Assembly: GCF_041154455.1 (NCBI RefSeq)
Contig: NZ_AP028665.1
Span: forward strand, 310,001-374,000
Reading direction: 5' to 3'
DNA from: Variovorax sp. V213
GTDB taxonomy: Bacteria > Pseudomonadota > Gammaproteobacteria > Burkholderiales > Burkholderiaceae_C
DNA: 64,000 bases
The translations under genes and the position numbers were made by a program. A model generated the notes under the pieces. The model was given only the letters and a program-made list of their open reading frames with translations. It did no database searches and had not been told where the DNA came from. The stretch's first letter is position 1. Each line of letters starts with the position of its first letter. Positions 1 to 8,192 of the stretch are shown in pieces.

Positions 1-657
1 CGAGAGAATCACCGAGTACGGATTCTCCTGACCGTCCACCGCTTTCGACTCCAGCGCGCCATAGAGCTCGGCGAAGGGCATCGGCACCGGGTTGGCCTTG
101 AAGGCCTTGAAGGTCTCCAGGAACACCGGGTTCGGGATCACGCGGATCTTCAGTCCCTCGAGGTCCTCGGGCTTCGTGATCGGGCGCTTGCTGTTCGTCA
201 CGTTGCGAAAGCCCAGGTCCCAGTAGCCCAGCGCGACCAGGCCCTTCTCCGGCAGCCTGGCGATCAGCGCCTGGCCCAGCGGGCCGTCGAGCAGTGCATC
301 GGCCTGCGCAAAGTTGCCGACCGCGAACGGGAAGTCGACGAGGCCGAACTCCTTCACGATGCCCGCGAGCGAGGTGGTGGCCGGCGCCGACATCTGCTGC
401 ACGCCGCCCTGCAGTGCCGACTGCTGCTGCATCTCGTTGCCCAGCTGCGAGGCCGGGAACTCCTGCACCTTCATCTTGCCGCCGCTCTTGGCCGCAAGCA
501 GTTCGGCGAAGCGTTTCACGCCGAAGCTCACCGGATGGTCCGCATTGTTGAGGTGGCCGAAGCGGATGACCCGTTCCTGCACGTCCTGCGCAAGGGCGGG
601 AATGGTCAGTGCAAGGGCCAGGCCGGCGGCGGCCAGCGAGCGATGAAGCTTTTTCAA
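1..657 (-). CDS. TRAP transporter substrate-binding protein DctP, 3' part cut by window edge
   Basis: Periplasmic receptor of a TRAP transporter for organic acids. The reading frame stays open to the left edge, so only about 219 codons of a family usually near 330 are visible. The N-terminus (KKLHRSLAAAGLALAL then ALAQ) is a signal peptide. The downstream run IRFGHLNN, KIRVIPNP, AELYGALE and KAVDGQENP is the classic DctP/SBP_bac_7 pattern. I start it at a TTG (657-655) because it directly precedes the signal peptide and has GGAG about 8 bases upstream; no ATG fits. It diverges from the IclR regulator, and the operator at 702-732 lies between them, so IclR control is likely. The substrate cannot be read from the sequence. 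Confidence 0.88.
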   Translation of the reverse strand, partial: MKKLHRSLAAAGLALALTIPALAQDVQERVIRFGHLNNADHPVSFGVKRFAELLAAKSGGKMKVQEFPASQLGNEMQQQSALQGGVQQMSAPATTSLAGIVKEFGLVDFPFAVGNFAQADALLDGPLGQALIARLPEKGLVALGYWDLGFRNVTNSKRPITKPEDLEGLKIRVIPNPVFLETFKAFKANPVPMPFAELYGALESKAVDGQENPYSVILS

Positions 658-701
658 GTTGATCTCCAGCAAGAAGTGATCCGGCGCGATCTTAGGGCCA
701 A

Positions 702-732
702 AGTGGAAAATGTTTCCACTAGTGAAAACACT
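702..732. promoter_or_regulatory. Palindromic operator in the dctP/iclR divergent promoter
   Basis: AGTGGAAA (702-709), ATG, TTTCCACT (713-720) is a perfect 8+8 inverted repeat with a 3-base centre. It is followed at once by AGTGAAAACACT (721-732), a weaker repeat AGTG/CACT. IclR-family regulators commonly bind GGAAA/TTTCC palindromes, and an iclR gene starts 45 bases away. The assignment to that regulator is inference. Confidence 0.65.
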
Positions 733-776
733 TGGCAAAAGCGCTAGAGTGGCGCCTGCCCCATCCTTCGAACGAC

Positions 777-1559
777 ATGACCGCCATACTCGAACGCAGC
801 TTCAAGGTGCTTGAACATCTCGCCGGCCACCCCGAAGGCCGCGCCCTCTCCGCGCTCTCGGCCGAGCTCGACATGCCGCTGAGCGCCACCCATCGCCTGC
901 TGAGCGAGCTGATCCGCTGCGGCTACGTGCGCCAGGACCAGAGCCACGGCGACTACATGCTGACGATCAAGCTCGTGTCCCTCGGCTTGAGCTTTCTGAG
1001 CAACAGCGGCATCGTGGACGTGGCACAGCCGCTGCTCGACCGGCTCGCGGCCGAAGCGGGCGAGCTGGTGCGGCTCGCAGTGGTCGATGGCGACGAGCTC
1101 ACCTTCGTCGCCAAGGCGCAGGGCGCGATGCGCGGCCTGCGCTACGACCCGGACATGGGCCTTTCGGTGAACCTGTCGTGCAGCTCCGCGGGCCATGCGT
1201 GGCTGTCGACCATGACCGACGAACAGGCGCTGCAGCTGGTGGCCAGGCAGGGCTTCGGCAAGCCCGAAGACTACGGTCCGAAGGCGCCGACCAGCGTGAA
1301 GGCGCTGCTCGCCTACCTGCGCGCGGCACGCAAGCGCGGCTTCGCGATGATCAACGAGGTTTTCGCGCCTGGCATGAGCGCCATGGCCGCCCCCGTGCGC
1401 AGTGGCAACGGCGCGGTGATCGGCGTCATCACCATTGCCGGGCCGCTGGTGCGCCTGACGGAAGAACGCATGCTCCACCTCGGGCCCGCCCTTCTCGCGG
1501 CGGCGGAAGATGTCGCGCACGCCAGCGGCGCGTCGGCGCTGTTCAGGCGAAGGGCCTGA
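777..1559 (+). CDS. IclR family transcriptional regulator
   Basis: DNA-binding regulator of 260 residues. Residues about 1-60 form the IclR winged helix (ERSFKVLEHLAGHPEGRALSA, then a helix with LSATHRLLSELIRCGYV). The rest is the ligand-binding domain, including GHAWLS and GAVIGVITIAGP. I chose the ATG at 777 because MTAILERSFKVL is the normal family N-terminus. An in-frame TTG at 732 would put the start on top of the operator. It probably controls the divergent TRAP receptor gene and itself; the effector is unknown. Confidence 0.92.
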   Translation: MTAILERSFKVLEHLAGHPEGRALSALSAELDMPLSATHRLLSELIRCGYVRQDQSHGDYMLTIKLVSLGLSFLSNSGIVDVAQPLLDRLAAEAGELVRLAVVDGDELTFVAKAQGAMRGLRYDPDMGLSVNLSCSSAGHAWLSTMTDEQALQLVARQGFGKPEDYGPKAPTSVKALLAYLRAARKRGFAMINEVFAPGMSAMAAPVRSGNGAVIGVITIAGPLVRLTEERMLHLGPALLAAAEDVAHASGASALFRRRA

Positions 1560-1642
1560 GGTAACTCGACGGTTCTCGCAACTCGCCAGTTGGTTGGAGC
1601 CTCGTCGCAGCTTTCGCGCGGAGCTCAAAAGTGTTCTTGTTA

Positions 1643-1931
1643 ATGGACATTTTTCCCTCGCGACGGCAAAATCCGACTCCCGAGCGAGCTGGGTCAGGCC
1701 ATCCAACGTGCGCGAAAGGAAGGCCGCCTGAAGGCGACCGACATCGCCTCGCGCGCGGGCCGCGCGCGCAACGTTCTCTACCGTCTGGAACGAGGGGAAG
1801 ACATCACCCTCGCCTCTCTTTTCGATATCTTGCGCGCAATGGACCTAACGATCCGATTGGAGCGCCTGGGCATGCCGACGCTGGAGGAGGTCACAGAACG
1901 TTTTGGACAGGATGACGACGATGCTTCCTGA
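1643..1931 (+). pseudogene. hipB-like XRE antitoxin, frameshifted near the start
   Basis: A Cro/C1-type helix-turn-helix is plain from about 1689 (ELGQAIQRARKEGRL, LKATDIASRAG, NVLYRLERGEDITLASLF). It ends at a TGA at 1929-1931 that overlaps the next gene's start. In this frame there is a stop at 1641 and no ATG, GTG or TTG before the domain. The apparent natural start, ATG 1643 (MDIFPSR), is in another frame, so a one-base indel lies near 1660-1668. Followed by a hipA remnant, this is a decayed hipBA pair. A shorter product from CTG 1689 cannot be excluded but is unlikely. Confidence 0.68.
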
Positions 1932-2363
1932 AAAGATCAAGCAGCTCGACATCGAGATCGCCGGCGAGCCGGCCGGCCAGCTCCTCAAGCACTCGGTCTA
2001 CGAGTTCCGCTATCTCGACAGCCGTGCGGAGCAGCCCTCGGTCGCGCTGCTCATGCCGCCGACGCAACCGACTACCGGTACAGGCGCTATGAAGGCGGAC
2101 CCGAACTCGAAGACCGCACACTGGCGCTGAAGCTCTTCGCCGGCAAGGGCCATACGAAAGCTTACCCCACGACCGAAGAGTTGCTATTGTTCGGCAGCAA
2201 GGTCTGCGGGGTCGCCAAGCCCGGACCCGTTCTCTCCCGAATCGCCGAGGGAATGCAGAGGACACTGGGACGGGCAGCCAGCGACCAGCGCATCCCGAAG
2301 GATCTGCTGAATAGGATGACGGACATATGGACCGACGGGATGACTTACGCCAAGGCGCAGTAG
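1921..2363 (+). pseudogene. hipA-like kinase toxin remnant with large internal deletion
   Basis: The first 45 or so codons (IKQLDIEIAGEPAGQLL, YEFRYLD, PSVALLMP) look like the HipA N-terminal subdomain. Near 2055 the frame changes. The part that follows (LALKLFAGKGHTKAYPTTEE, LLLFGSKVCGV, RIAEGMQRTL, IPKDLLNRMTDIWTDGMTYA) resembles the HipA C-terminus and stops at 2363. Intact HipA proteins are about 400-440 residues and carry a kinase core. Here the P-loop, catalytic Asp and metal-binding residues are all missing, so it cannot be an active Ser/Thr kinase toxin. The ATG at 1921 overlaps the hipB-like stop, the usual hipBA coupling. Confidence 0.62.
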
Positions 2364-2480
2364 ATCCCCGATGTCGATGCTGGCACCCTTGCCGGTCTCG
2401 TTGCGACGGGCCAGTGCCGCGAGCACAAACACCACAGCGTACATGGTCTGGATCAGGAAATCGTAAGCCGGCTTTTCACG
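2364..2480 (-). pseudogene. CaiB/BaiF family CoA-transferase fragment
   Basis: Read on the minus strand from 2480, REKPAYDFLIQ joins directly to MYAVVFVLAALARRNETGKG. In class III CoA-transferases these two motifs are normally separated by about 25 residues (the LMSVTG/VADI stretch), so the piece carries an in-frame internal deletion as well as missing both ends. It abuts the hipA remnant end to end. This is a relic with no recognisable start or full domain, identified by motif only. Confidence 0.45.
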
Positions 2481-2577
2481 GCTGCACCACCACGACCGAG
2501 GCGTGTGCGCGATTTTCGAGACGGCGCGCGAAACGCACTCGATAGTCCATGGAGCCGGCCGTACCAGCGCCTGCCCG

Positions 2578-3495
2578 CTATTCCAGCGGATCGAACCCCG
2601 GTGCCTGCGCCATCTCGGAAGCCTTGTAGATCTTGTGCTGCGCGGTGGGGCCGAGTGCGTCGGAAACCACCAGCAGGCGCCATAGCGGTTCGCGCGTCGA
2701 GCATGCGCGTTCTTCGCCCGTGAGCTGGAAGGCGGGCAAGCCCGTGGCGGTGCCCTTCACCACGACCCTGAGAAGCGTCGCACCCTTGGCGTTCGACACC
2801 TCGATGTCGTAGCCGAGGCCTTGGCTGCTCACGTCCTCGGCGTTGTAGCCGTAGCCCTTGAAGTGGCGCATCACATAGGCCGTGGCGGCGGCCTGCACGT
2901 CTTCGCGCGAGACTTGCCCGGAAGCCGGCTGCCCTGCCGCAGCCGTATCGGGAACGCTGCCCCGCGCCTTGGAGGCCTGAATCTCGGCCTCGTCGGGGGT
3001 CCATCCGCGTGGGCCACGGACCAGGACCGCGAGCTTTCGGGCCGGCTCCCAGATCGCGACATGCCATTCGCTCTCGTCGCGCACCCGCGTCGACACCTTG
3101 GCGCCCTTGTTGCTCTCGAGTTCGGCGATGGGCACACGGTTCGTCTGCACAACGGCGCGGAACCCCTGGCCTGCATCGAAGGTTCGCTTGAGCAGCGCCA
3201 GGCGGTCCTTGGCGCGCTGTATCTGATAGGGCGTGCGTTCACCGCCGTCCGGCCGATGATGCGTGTCCAGCGACTCGAGGCAGAACCAGCGTCCCTGCGC
3301 ACCCACGCTCACGTATTCCGCCCAGATGGTGGCAATGACGTTGTCGCCGGTTGCCAGCCAGGCCTGGTCGAAGGGCTTTTCGCGCGCGTCGAACACGCCC
3401 ATCTTGGCGACGATTTCGACCGGCGTGAGCCTCGGTCCTGAGAGTCGCATCTCGTCGATGACGGCGAGTACGGGGGGATCGACTTCCTTGTCCAT
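2578..3495 (-). CDS. DUF3883 domain-containing protein
   Basis: A 305-residue protein of unknown role. The C-terminal third (GLGYDIEVSNAKG, LRVVVKGTATGLPAFQLTGEE, WRLLVVSDALG) matches DUF3883, a domain related to PD-(D/E)xK nucleases and often found in defence or restriction proteins. The usual acidic residue of the ExK pair (I-E-V-K-G) reads V-V-V-K-G here, so nuclease activity is doubtful. The N-terminal half (PPVLAVIDEMRLSG, VGAQGRWFCLESLD) is not recognised. The frame extends upstream, but ATG 3495 leaves a normal divergent gap to the ABC ATPase gene, and the longer N-terminus would be antisense to that gene. Confidence 0.75.
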   Translation of the reverse strand: MDKEVDPPVLAVIDEMRLSGPRLTPVEIVAKMGVFDAREKPFDQAWLATGDNVIATIWAEYVSVGAQGRWFCLESLDTHHRPDGGERTPYQIQRAKDRLALLKRTFDAGQGFRAVVQTNRVPIAELESNKGAKVSTRVRDESEWHVAIWEPARKLAVLVRGPRGWTPDEAEIQASKARGSVPDTAAAGQPASGQVSREDVQAAATAYVMRHFKGYGYNAEDVSSQGLGYDIEVSNAKGATLLRVVVKGTATGLPAFQLTGEERACSTREPLWRLLVVSDALGPTAQHKIYKASEMAQAPGFDPLE

Positions 3496-3687
3496 GCAGT
3501 GGGGTTTTGGCGAATTGGGGGGTGGGAGTATGCCGTATCGATGGCCGCCTTCTTCATATGCCTGGCCATTCGCACACGCTGTTACGGAGGCCCTACATTG
3601 TTTCGAGTCGGACCTGCCCTCGGGCCCGGCGGTGGCCGGCCAGGAGCCATCACCGCCCGAGGCAGAATCGGGCGAAGGCCCCCGCAC

Positions 3688-4335
3688 ATGAATTCCTCGA
3701 CCTCGCCCCCCATCCTCCAGCTCGACGACGTGGGTTTTGCCTATCCGGACCAGCCCGCGCTGGCATCCGGCTGGTGCGCCTCGGTGGGCGAAGGCGTCAC
3801 GCTGCTCTACGGTGACACTGGCACCGGAAAGTCGACCCTTCTGCGCGTGATCGCGGGCACGCTGCCCGCTTCCGGAAGGCTGACGCTGGCGGGCGCACGC
3901 CTCGACGCGGCGCCCGAAGCCTACAAGCGCAACGTGTTCTTCTGCGATCCGGCCACGGAAGCGTTCGACCAGGTCACCGCGCATGCCTGCACGGCCATGC
4001 TGACCGAGGGCGATGGGGGCTTCGACGCGGCGCTGTGGCGTTCGCTCGCCGAGGGCTTTTCGCTGCTGCCGCACATCGAGAAGCCGATGTACATGCTCTC
4101 GACCGGATCGAAGCGCAAGGTGTGGCTGGCCGCCGCGCTGGCATCAAGCCGGCCGCTGGTGCTGCTGGACGAGCCCGAAGGCGCGCTCGATGCGCGGTCG
4201 ATCGGCTGCCTGTGGAAAACCATCGGGTCGCTCGCCGCACGCCCGGGCCATGCGATTGTCATTGCGAGCAGCGCGCGCCTCGACCATGTTCCGCAGGTTC
4301 CGCTCGCCGGCTGCATCGAGCTGCCGCTTGCCTGA
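3688..4335 (+). CDS. Lone ABC transporter ATP-binding protein
   Basis: A 215-residue ABC-type ATPase. Walker A is GDTGTGKST, the signature region reads LSTGSKRK (a diverged LSGGQ) and Walker B is LVLLDEPEG. The A-loop aromatic lies in VGFAYPDQ. No permease or binding protein is adjacent, so the partner is unknown. It may serve an unlinked exporter or a non-transport role. Short for the family (about 220-240) but complete. The ATG at 3688 directly precedes the first recognisable strand. Confidence 0.82.
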   Translation: MNSSTSPPILQLDDVGFAYPDQPALASGWCASVGEGVTLLYGDTGTGKSTLLRVIAGTLPASGRLTLAGARLDAAPEAYKRNVFFCDPATEAFDQVTAHACTAMLTEGDGGFDAALWRSLAEGFSLLPHIEKPMYMLSTGSKRKVWLAAALASSRPLVLLDEPEGALDARSIGCLWKTIGSLAARPGHAIVIASSARLDHVPQVPLAGCIELPLA

Positions 4336-4404
4336 GCTCACCTGCCCCAGATCTTCCTGTAGGAGTCCCGATAGCCGTTGTCCAGCGAAGCTGTTCGTGG
4401 ATCC

Positions 4405-4422
4405 GCCATCGCTTGCGATGGC
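4405..4422. repeat. Perfect hairpin in convergent intergenic region
   Basis: GCCATCGC, TT, GCGATGGC: eight perfectly paired bases around a two-base centre. It lies between the convergent ABC ATPase and phoD-like genes and may form part of a bidirectional terminator together with the hairpin at 4506-4530. Apart from the two hairpins, the 4336-4548 gap holds only a doubtful minus-strand ORF of 23 codons ending at 4338. Confidence 0.4.
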
Positions 4423-4505
4423 CGCGGACGTGCGAGGGCACACGAGGCACACGAGGACACCCTCCACGCAGCGGAGCCAAGGCAGAGTCGAAGCGGGCCG
4501 ACGGC

Positions 4506-4530
4506 GGGCGCACCAGAGGCAGGTGCGCCC
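4506..4530. terminator. Candidate bidirectional terminator hairpin
   Basis: GGGCGCACC (4506-4514), a seven-base loop, then GGTGCGCCC (4522-4530): a perfect nine-pair GC-rich stem. Two convergent genes end at 4335 and 4549. There is no T tract, so if it terminates it is not a textbook intrinsic terminator. Confidence 0.5.
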
Positions 4531-4548
4531 GAGCGGCGCCGTGCAAGC

Positions 4549-6336
4549 TCAAGCTGCAAGCACCTGCAGATTGCCTGCGCCCGGGAGCACGCGTAGCGTG
4601 GCGGCGAGCCGCACCGAATAGTCGCGGCTGAACACCGTGCTGATCTCGATGTATTCGCAGCGCGCTTCGGCCGTTGTCAGGGTCAGCACGACATAGCCGC
4701 GCTTGCTGGTCTCGGCGTAGCGCAGGTCGTCGACCATGCGCTTGAAGGCATCGGACAGCAGGTCGTTGGCGATCAACGGCAGCGCCCGCTCGAAGCCGGG
4801 GGAGGACACCGAGGAAGTACCGAATTCCACGCCCACCCGCTGACCCGAGGGGTCTGTGAGGTTGCCGGACCAGGCATTGTGCGTGTCGCCCGCCAGCGAG
4901 ATCAGGTTCTTGCCCTGGCTGCGCGCCATGGCCAGCACGGCATCGCGCGCGGCCGGGTAGCCGTCCCATGCATCGAGGTTGTAGGGCACCTTCTGCTGCG
5001 CGACCAGGGCGCGCTGGGTTTCATTGCGCGCGGACTCCGGCAGCGCCAGCGCCGCGAGGTACGCGGTCAGCGTCTCGAGGCTGAAGTCGGTCGCAACGCT
5101 CAGGGGAATGGTCATGCGCATCATGAGCACCTGCTGCCCGAGTACCTGCCAGGTGCAGGGCGATGCGGCGATGCGTCCGGACAGCCAATCGACCTGAGGC
5201 TGGCCCAGCAGCTGCCGAGTGGGCGCGGAGGCCTCGCCGGCCAGGTACTGGCTGAGCGTGACCTGCTTGTCGCGGCCGATCAGGCGGGTGTCGAGCATGT
5301 GCATCGATGCCAGCGTGCCGATGTCGAACGAGCGGTAGATGCGCAAGGGGTTGGCCGGGTCGGGCAGCCGCGTCGGCAGCCACTCGTGGTAGGCCTGCAC
5401 GGCCGCCGCGCGCCGTGCGGCAAAGCTGCCTTCGGACGCCTCGTCGTGGTTCTCGGCCCCGCCCGACCATGCGTCGTCGGCCACGTCGTGGTCGTCCCAC
5501 ACGGCAATCACGGGCAGGCGCGCATGCAGGGCACGAAGGTCGTTGTCGGTGCGGTACTGCGCATGGCGCAGGCGATAGTCCGTGAGCGTCAGGAGCTCGT
5601 GGTCGGGATTCGACTCGCGGTCGATGGCAATGGCGAGCTGCGACGCATAGCCCACCCGGCCATACTCGTAGATGTAGTCGCCCAGGTGCAGCACCACGTC
5701 GATGTCGGTGCGCTTGGCGATCTCGGCATAGACATTGAAGTAGCCGCTCGGGAAATTGGAGCACGACACCACCGCCAGCTTGGCCTGCGACACGCCACCC
5801 ACCGGCAGCGTCTTGGTGCGGCCGACAGGCGAGTTCTCATTGCCCATGGCAAAGCGATAGAAATAGGTGCTGGCAGCCTGCAGGCCGACGACGTCCACCT
5901 TGACCGTGTAGTCGCGCTCGGGTCCCGTGCTCGTGGCGCCGCGCGCGACGATGATGCCGAAGCCTTCGTCGCTCGCCACTTCCCAATCGACGTTGATGGT
6001 GCCCGGAGCGGGCGCCGTCACGCGCGTCCAGATAATCACGCGGTCCGACAACGGATCGCCGCTCGCGATGCCATGCTTGAACACCGAGCCGGAACCGTCC
6101 GGCGGCCTGCCACCCCCACCGCCTCCACCGAAGCCCCCTCCTCCTCCTCCGTGGCCGCCGCCACCCCCGCCGCAGGCGGTCAGGCCGATGCCGCCGCCCG
6201 AGAACATCGCGAACAGCACCGCGCTACGCAAGAGCGAGCGTCGGGTGGTGCCGGTCAAGGCTTGGTGGGGATCGACGCCGCCATCATCAGTGATATGGCT
6301 TGACTCGTCATTCTTCTTCTCATCGTCAGTGCGCAT
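4549..6336 (-). CDS. phoD: PhoD-family alkaline phosphatase D, Tat-exported
   Basis: Secreted phosphodiesterase/alkaline phosphatase of 595 residues. The N-terminus carries a twin-arginine motif (TTRRSLLRSAV, RR at 32-33), a hydrophobic stretch and a Cys at 55, followed by an unusually pure glycine linker (56-76). Then come the PhoD N-terminal domain (FKHGIASGDPLSDRVIIWTRV) and the metallophosphatase domain with LHLGDYIYEYG, WDDHDVADDAW and SLAGDTHNAWSG, which supply the metal ligands. Start ATG 6336 has GGAGA upstream; an upstream GTG/ATG extension lacks a Shine-Dalgarno. It stands alone, convergent with the ABC ATPase gene. The 6337-6609 gap contains only an inverted repeat (CGATCGCCG at 6497-6505, CGGCGATCG at 6531-6539). 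Confidence 0.92.
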   Translation of the reverse strand: MRTDDEKKNDESSHITDDGGVDPHQALTGTTRRSLLRSAVLFAMFSGGGIGLTACGGGGGGHGGGGGGFGGGGGGGRPPDGSGSVFKHGIASGDPLSDRVIIWTRVTAPAPGTINVDWEVASDEGFGIIVARGATSTGPERDYTVKVDVVGLQAASTYFYRFAMGNENSPVGRTKTLPVGGVSQAKLAVVSCSNFPSGYFNVYAEIAKRTDIDVVLHLGDYIYEYGRVGYASQLAIAIDRESNPDHELLTLTDYRLRHAQYRTDNDLRALHARLPVIAVWDDHDVADDAWSGGAENHDEASEGSFAARRAAAVQAYHEWLPTRLPDPANPLRIYRSFDIGTLASMHMLDTRLIGRDKQVTLSQYLAGEASAPTRQLLGQPQVDWLSGRIAASPCTWQVLGQQVLMMRMTIPLSVATDFSLETLTAYLAALALPESARNETQRALVAQQKVPYNLDAWDGYPAARDAVLAMARSQGKNLISLAGDTHNAWSGNLTDPSGQRVGVEFGTSSVSSPGFERALPLIANDLLSDAFKRMVDDLRYAETSKRGYVVLTLTTAEARCEYIEISTVFSRDYSVRLAATLRVLPGAGNLQVLAA

Positions 6337-6609
6337 GGCTGTCTCCTGGTCCGTCGATGGTGAGACGCACGGCACGCCTCAATCCCCTTTCGACGTCGGC
6401 GCCATTGAATGTGAAGACTTTGGTAGTTAACGTAGGCTTGCGCCGACGCCCGCGTCAGCCGCAAGCGCGCGGCGCGGACTGAGCCGCGGCCCCACGCGAT
6501 CGCCGACTGCTTCAGGTCTTTTTGCGGGCCCGGCGATCGGCGCCCCGTTGAACATGGCGAAGCAGTACGCATGAGGTGCGCCGAAGTGACGCACCCTGCG
6601 GTGGACGCA

Positions 6610-6972
6610 TCAGTCGCATGCTTGAAAGCGCTTGCACTGGGGAGCGACGTGGATGGACGTCAGCGTGTTCTCGCCATCGATGTGCTTTGCGGTGAACCTC
6701 ACCCACGCGCCTTCGGCGATGCCCGCGAGCAGCGTGCGATCCCTCACCCTGAATGCCTGAACCGTGAACGGGATCTTGGCCCTTGGAATCAATTTCAGCC
6801 GGACGTAAAGCTTGCCGTCGGACTCTTCCTTGAAGGAGGTGAGGCGCGCGTACGTGGTCACCGGCGCCGCCCCCGCAATGGCTTGGGCAGGCGGCGTTCC
6901 AACCGGCTGAGCGGCCGCCCCGCCCACCGTGGCAAGGCTCAACGCGATCATGAGAACGAAGGGTTTGAGCAT
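6610..6972 (-). CDS. Small exported CusF-like (OB-fold) protein
   Basis: A 120-residue exported protein. Residues 1-22 (MLKPFVLMIALSLATVGGAAAQ) are a signal peptide. The pattern KIPFTVQAFRVRDRTLL, GIAEGAWVRFTAKHIDGENTLTSI resembles the small copper-binding CusF domain. The copper ligands of E. coli CusF (His, Trp and two Met in WPxMTMxF) are not present at the matching positions, so metal binding is doubtful. I take ATG 6972 because it starts the signal peptide. It lies 46 bases downstream of the PaiB-type gene on the same strand. Confidence 0.6.
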   Translation of the reverse strand: MLKPFVLMIALSLATVGGAAAQPVGTPPAQAIAGAAPVTTYARLTSFKEESDGKLYVRLKLIPRAKIPFTVQAFRVRDRTLLAGIAEGAWVRFTAKHIDGENTLTSIHVAPQCKRFQACD

Positions 6973-7018
6973 GTCCGTCACGAGATCCTGCAAGATGCGG
7001 GCGCGGTGTCGCGCTGGG

Positions 7019-7669
7019 TCAAACGTCTTCAGGTCCAGCCATGGCGCGCTCGACAAGCGAGGCCATTGCCGCGGCGTTCTCGGTCCCCTCGGCCGCAAGT
7101 CCGGCGACGGTCCCCCGCCTGTCTTGCAGGTCTTCGTCCTGACTCGCCTTGAGCTTGCCAACCAGGCGTTCGATCGGAATTTCTATGCCCACGACGGCAC
7201 GCGTGAGCCTGTCGATGAATTCTGGTGGTGCGTCCGTCACTTTCCAAGGCGATTGCCGTGAGGACTCATGGGCAGCCGTGAGGCGGACCAGCAGGTCGCG
7301 CAGCCACGCTTCATCGGTGACGGCCCGGGCGACACCGTGCGCATGGGCGACTGCGTAGTTCCAGGTGGGAACGACCTTGCCGTGCGCCTGCTTGCCCGGA
7401 TACCAGCCGGGCGTGATGTACGACTGAGGGCCTTGGAACATGACCACCGACTGATCCGAATCGAGAAGCTGCCTCCATACGGGATTGGCGCGTGAGACGT
7501 GGCCAAGAAGCGTTCCGAGCTTGCCGCGCGACCTGTCCAGCAGAAATGGAACATGGTTCGCGACCAGTCCTTCGCTGCCGGGCGCAACCCACGCCCCAAG
7601 GGGATGGGCTTCCATCAGCGCCTGGGCTTCGGCGAGGTCGGGCAGCATGTGGTGCTTTGATACGTACAC
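7019..7669 (-). CDS. PaiB-type FMN-binding negative transcriptional regulator
   Basis: A 216-residue protein of the PaiB / FMN_bind_2 family (split-barrel flavin-binding fold). Typical pieces are MYVSKHH at the start, LVANHVPFLLD, SVVMFQGPQSYITPGWYPGK, VVPTWNYAVAHAHG and PWKVTDAPPEFIDRL. B. subtilis PaiB is reported to affect sporulation and degradative-enzyme genes, but no DNA-binding domain is visible here, so the name is historical. Full length. Probably cotranscribed with the CusF-like gene. Confidence 0.9.
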   Translation of the reverse strand: MYVSKHHMLPDLAEAQALMEAHPLGAWVAPGSEGLVANHVPFLLDRSRGKLGTLLGHVSRANPVWRQLLDSDQSVVMFQGPQSYITPGWYPGKQAHGKVVPTWNYAVAHAHGVARAVTDEAWLRDLLVRLTAAHESSRQSPWKVTDAPPEFIDRLTRAVVGIEIPIERLVGKLKASQDEDLQDRRGTVAGLAAEGTENAAAMASLVERAMAGPEDV

Positions 7670-7900
7670 AGGAACTCCAGGATTCAGTCAAGTCGAGGCC
7701 CGGCTATTTTGTCCCCTGGAACTCCCGTCTCCCCACCGAGATGGCAAACCAGTTCATCAATAAGGGCCGATGCTCTTGACAGTACCGTCGCTCTATGTCG
7801 AGTGGCTAGATGCAAACAGGACGTACTCAAGACTACATTCCGAAAACCAGAAAGGGCCGGCTTTCCTGGCCCAGTCAAGTGCCGGCAATGGGAGGATTGA

Positions 7901-8176
7901 ATGCCGCTCTTGTTCTTGATGAGACTGCAGCACACCCCGCTGCCAGTACGGGTCGTTCAGCCGGAAGAGATCCGCCATGTCTCGGTGCTTGTGGCCACAG
8001 GCCTGATAGAAGCCGACATCGCACCTCTGCATCCGACCGACCCCTACGCTGCATCGCGCATCGCGACGGTGAAGCGCATCACGGAGGACGGTGTTGCCGA
8101 AATCGCAAAGATGAGCGATGCGCCCAAGCGCGTGAAAACCTCGATGCGATTCGCGCGGGGGCAACGGCTGATGTGA
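7901..8176 (+). CDS. Hypothetical 91-residue protein, paralogue of 16493-16768
   Basis: Function not recognised. The 91-residue product (MPLLFLMRLQHT, VSVLVATGLIEADI, MRFARGQRLM) aligns without gaps over its whole length with the product of 16493-16768, at about 60% identity by eye. The start, stop and internal motif V-LxATGLIEA are shared. Conservation between two separated copies is the main evidence that it is coding. GGGAGG lies just upstream of the ATG. The preceding 7670-7900 gap shows no other gene. Confidence 0.68.
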   Translation: MPLLFLMRLQHTPLPVRVVQPEEIRHVSVLVATGLIEADIAPLHPTDPYAASRIATVKRITEDGVAEIAKMSDAPKRVKTSMRFARGQRLM

Positions 8177-8192
8177 GTCTCGGCTCCCGGTT

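Noticed and set aside
732..776. TTG start for the IclR gene at 732
   Set aside because: It would place the start on the operator and add 15 residues not typical of IclR proteins; ATG 777 gives the family N-terminus.
3496..4074. N-terminal extension of the DUF3883 frame
   Set aside because: It would be antisense to the ABC ATPase and has no recognisable domain; ATG 3495 gives a sensible start.
4338..4409. Small minus-strand ORF ending YRDSYRKIWGR
   Set aside because: Only 23 codons from its ATG, no ribosome site seen and no known family; left as unannotated sequence.
6050..6180. Low-complexity GC-rich repeat suggesting a CRISPR or VNTR
   Set aside because: It is the glycine-linker coding segment of the PhoD protein, with no spacer structure.
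4879..6303. Plus-strand open frame over phoD
   Set aside because: Antisense to a gene with clear metallophosphatase motifs; composition Arg/His-rich with no domain.
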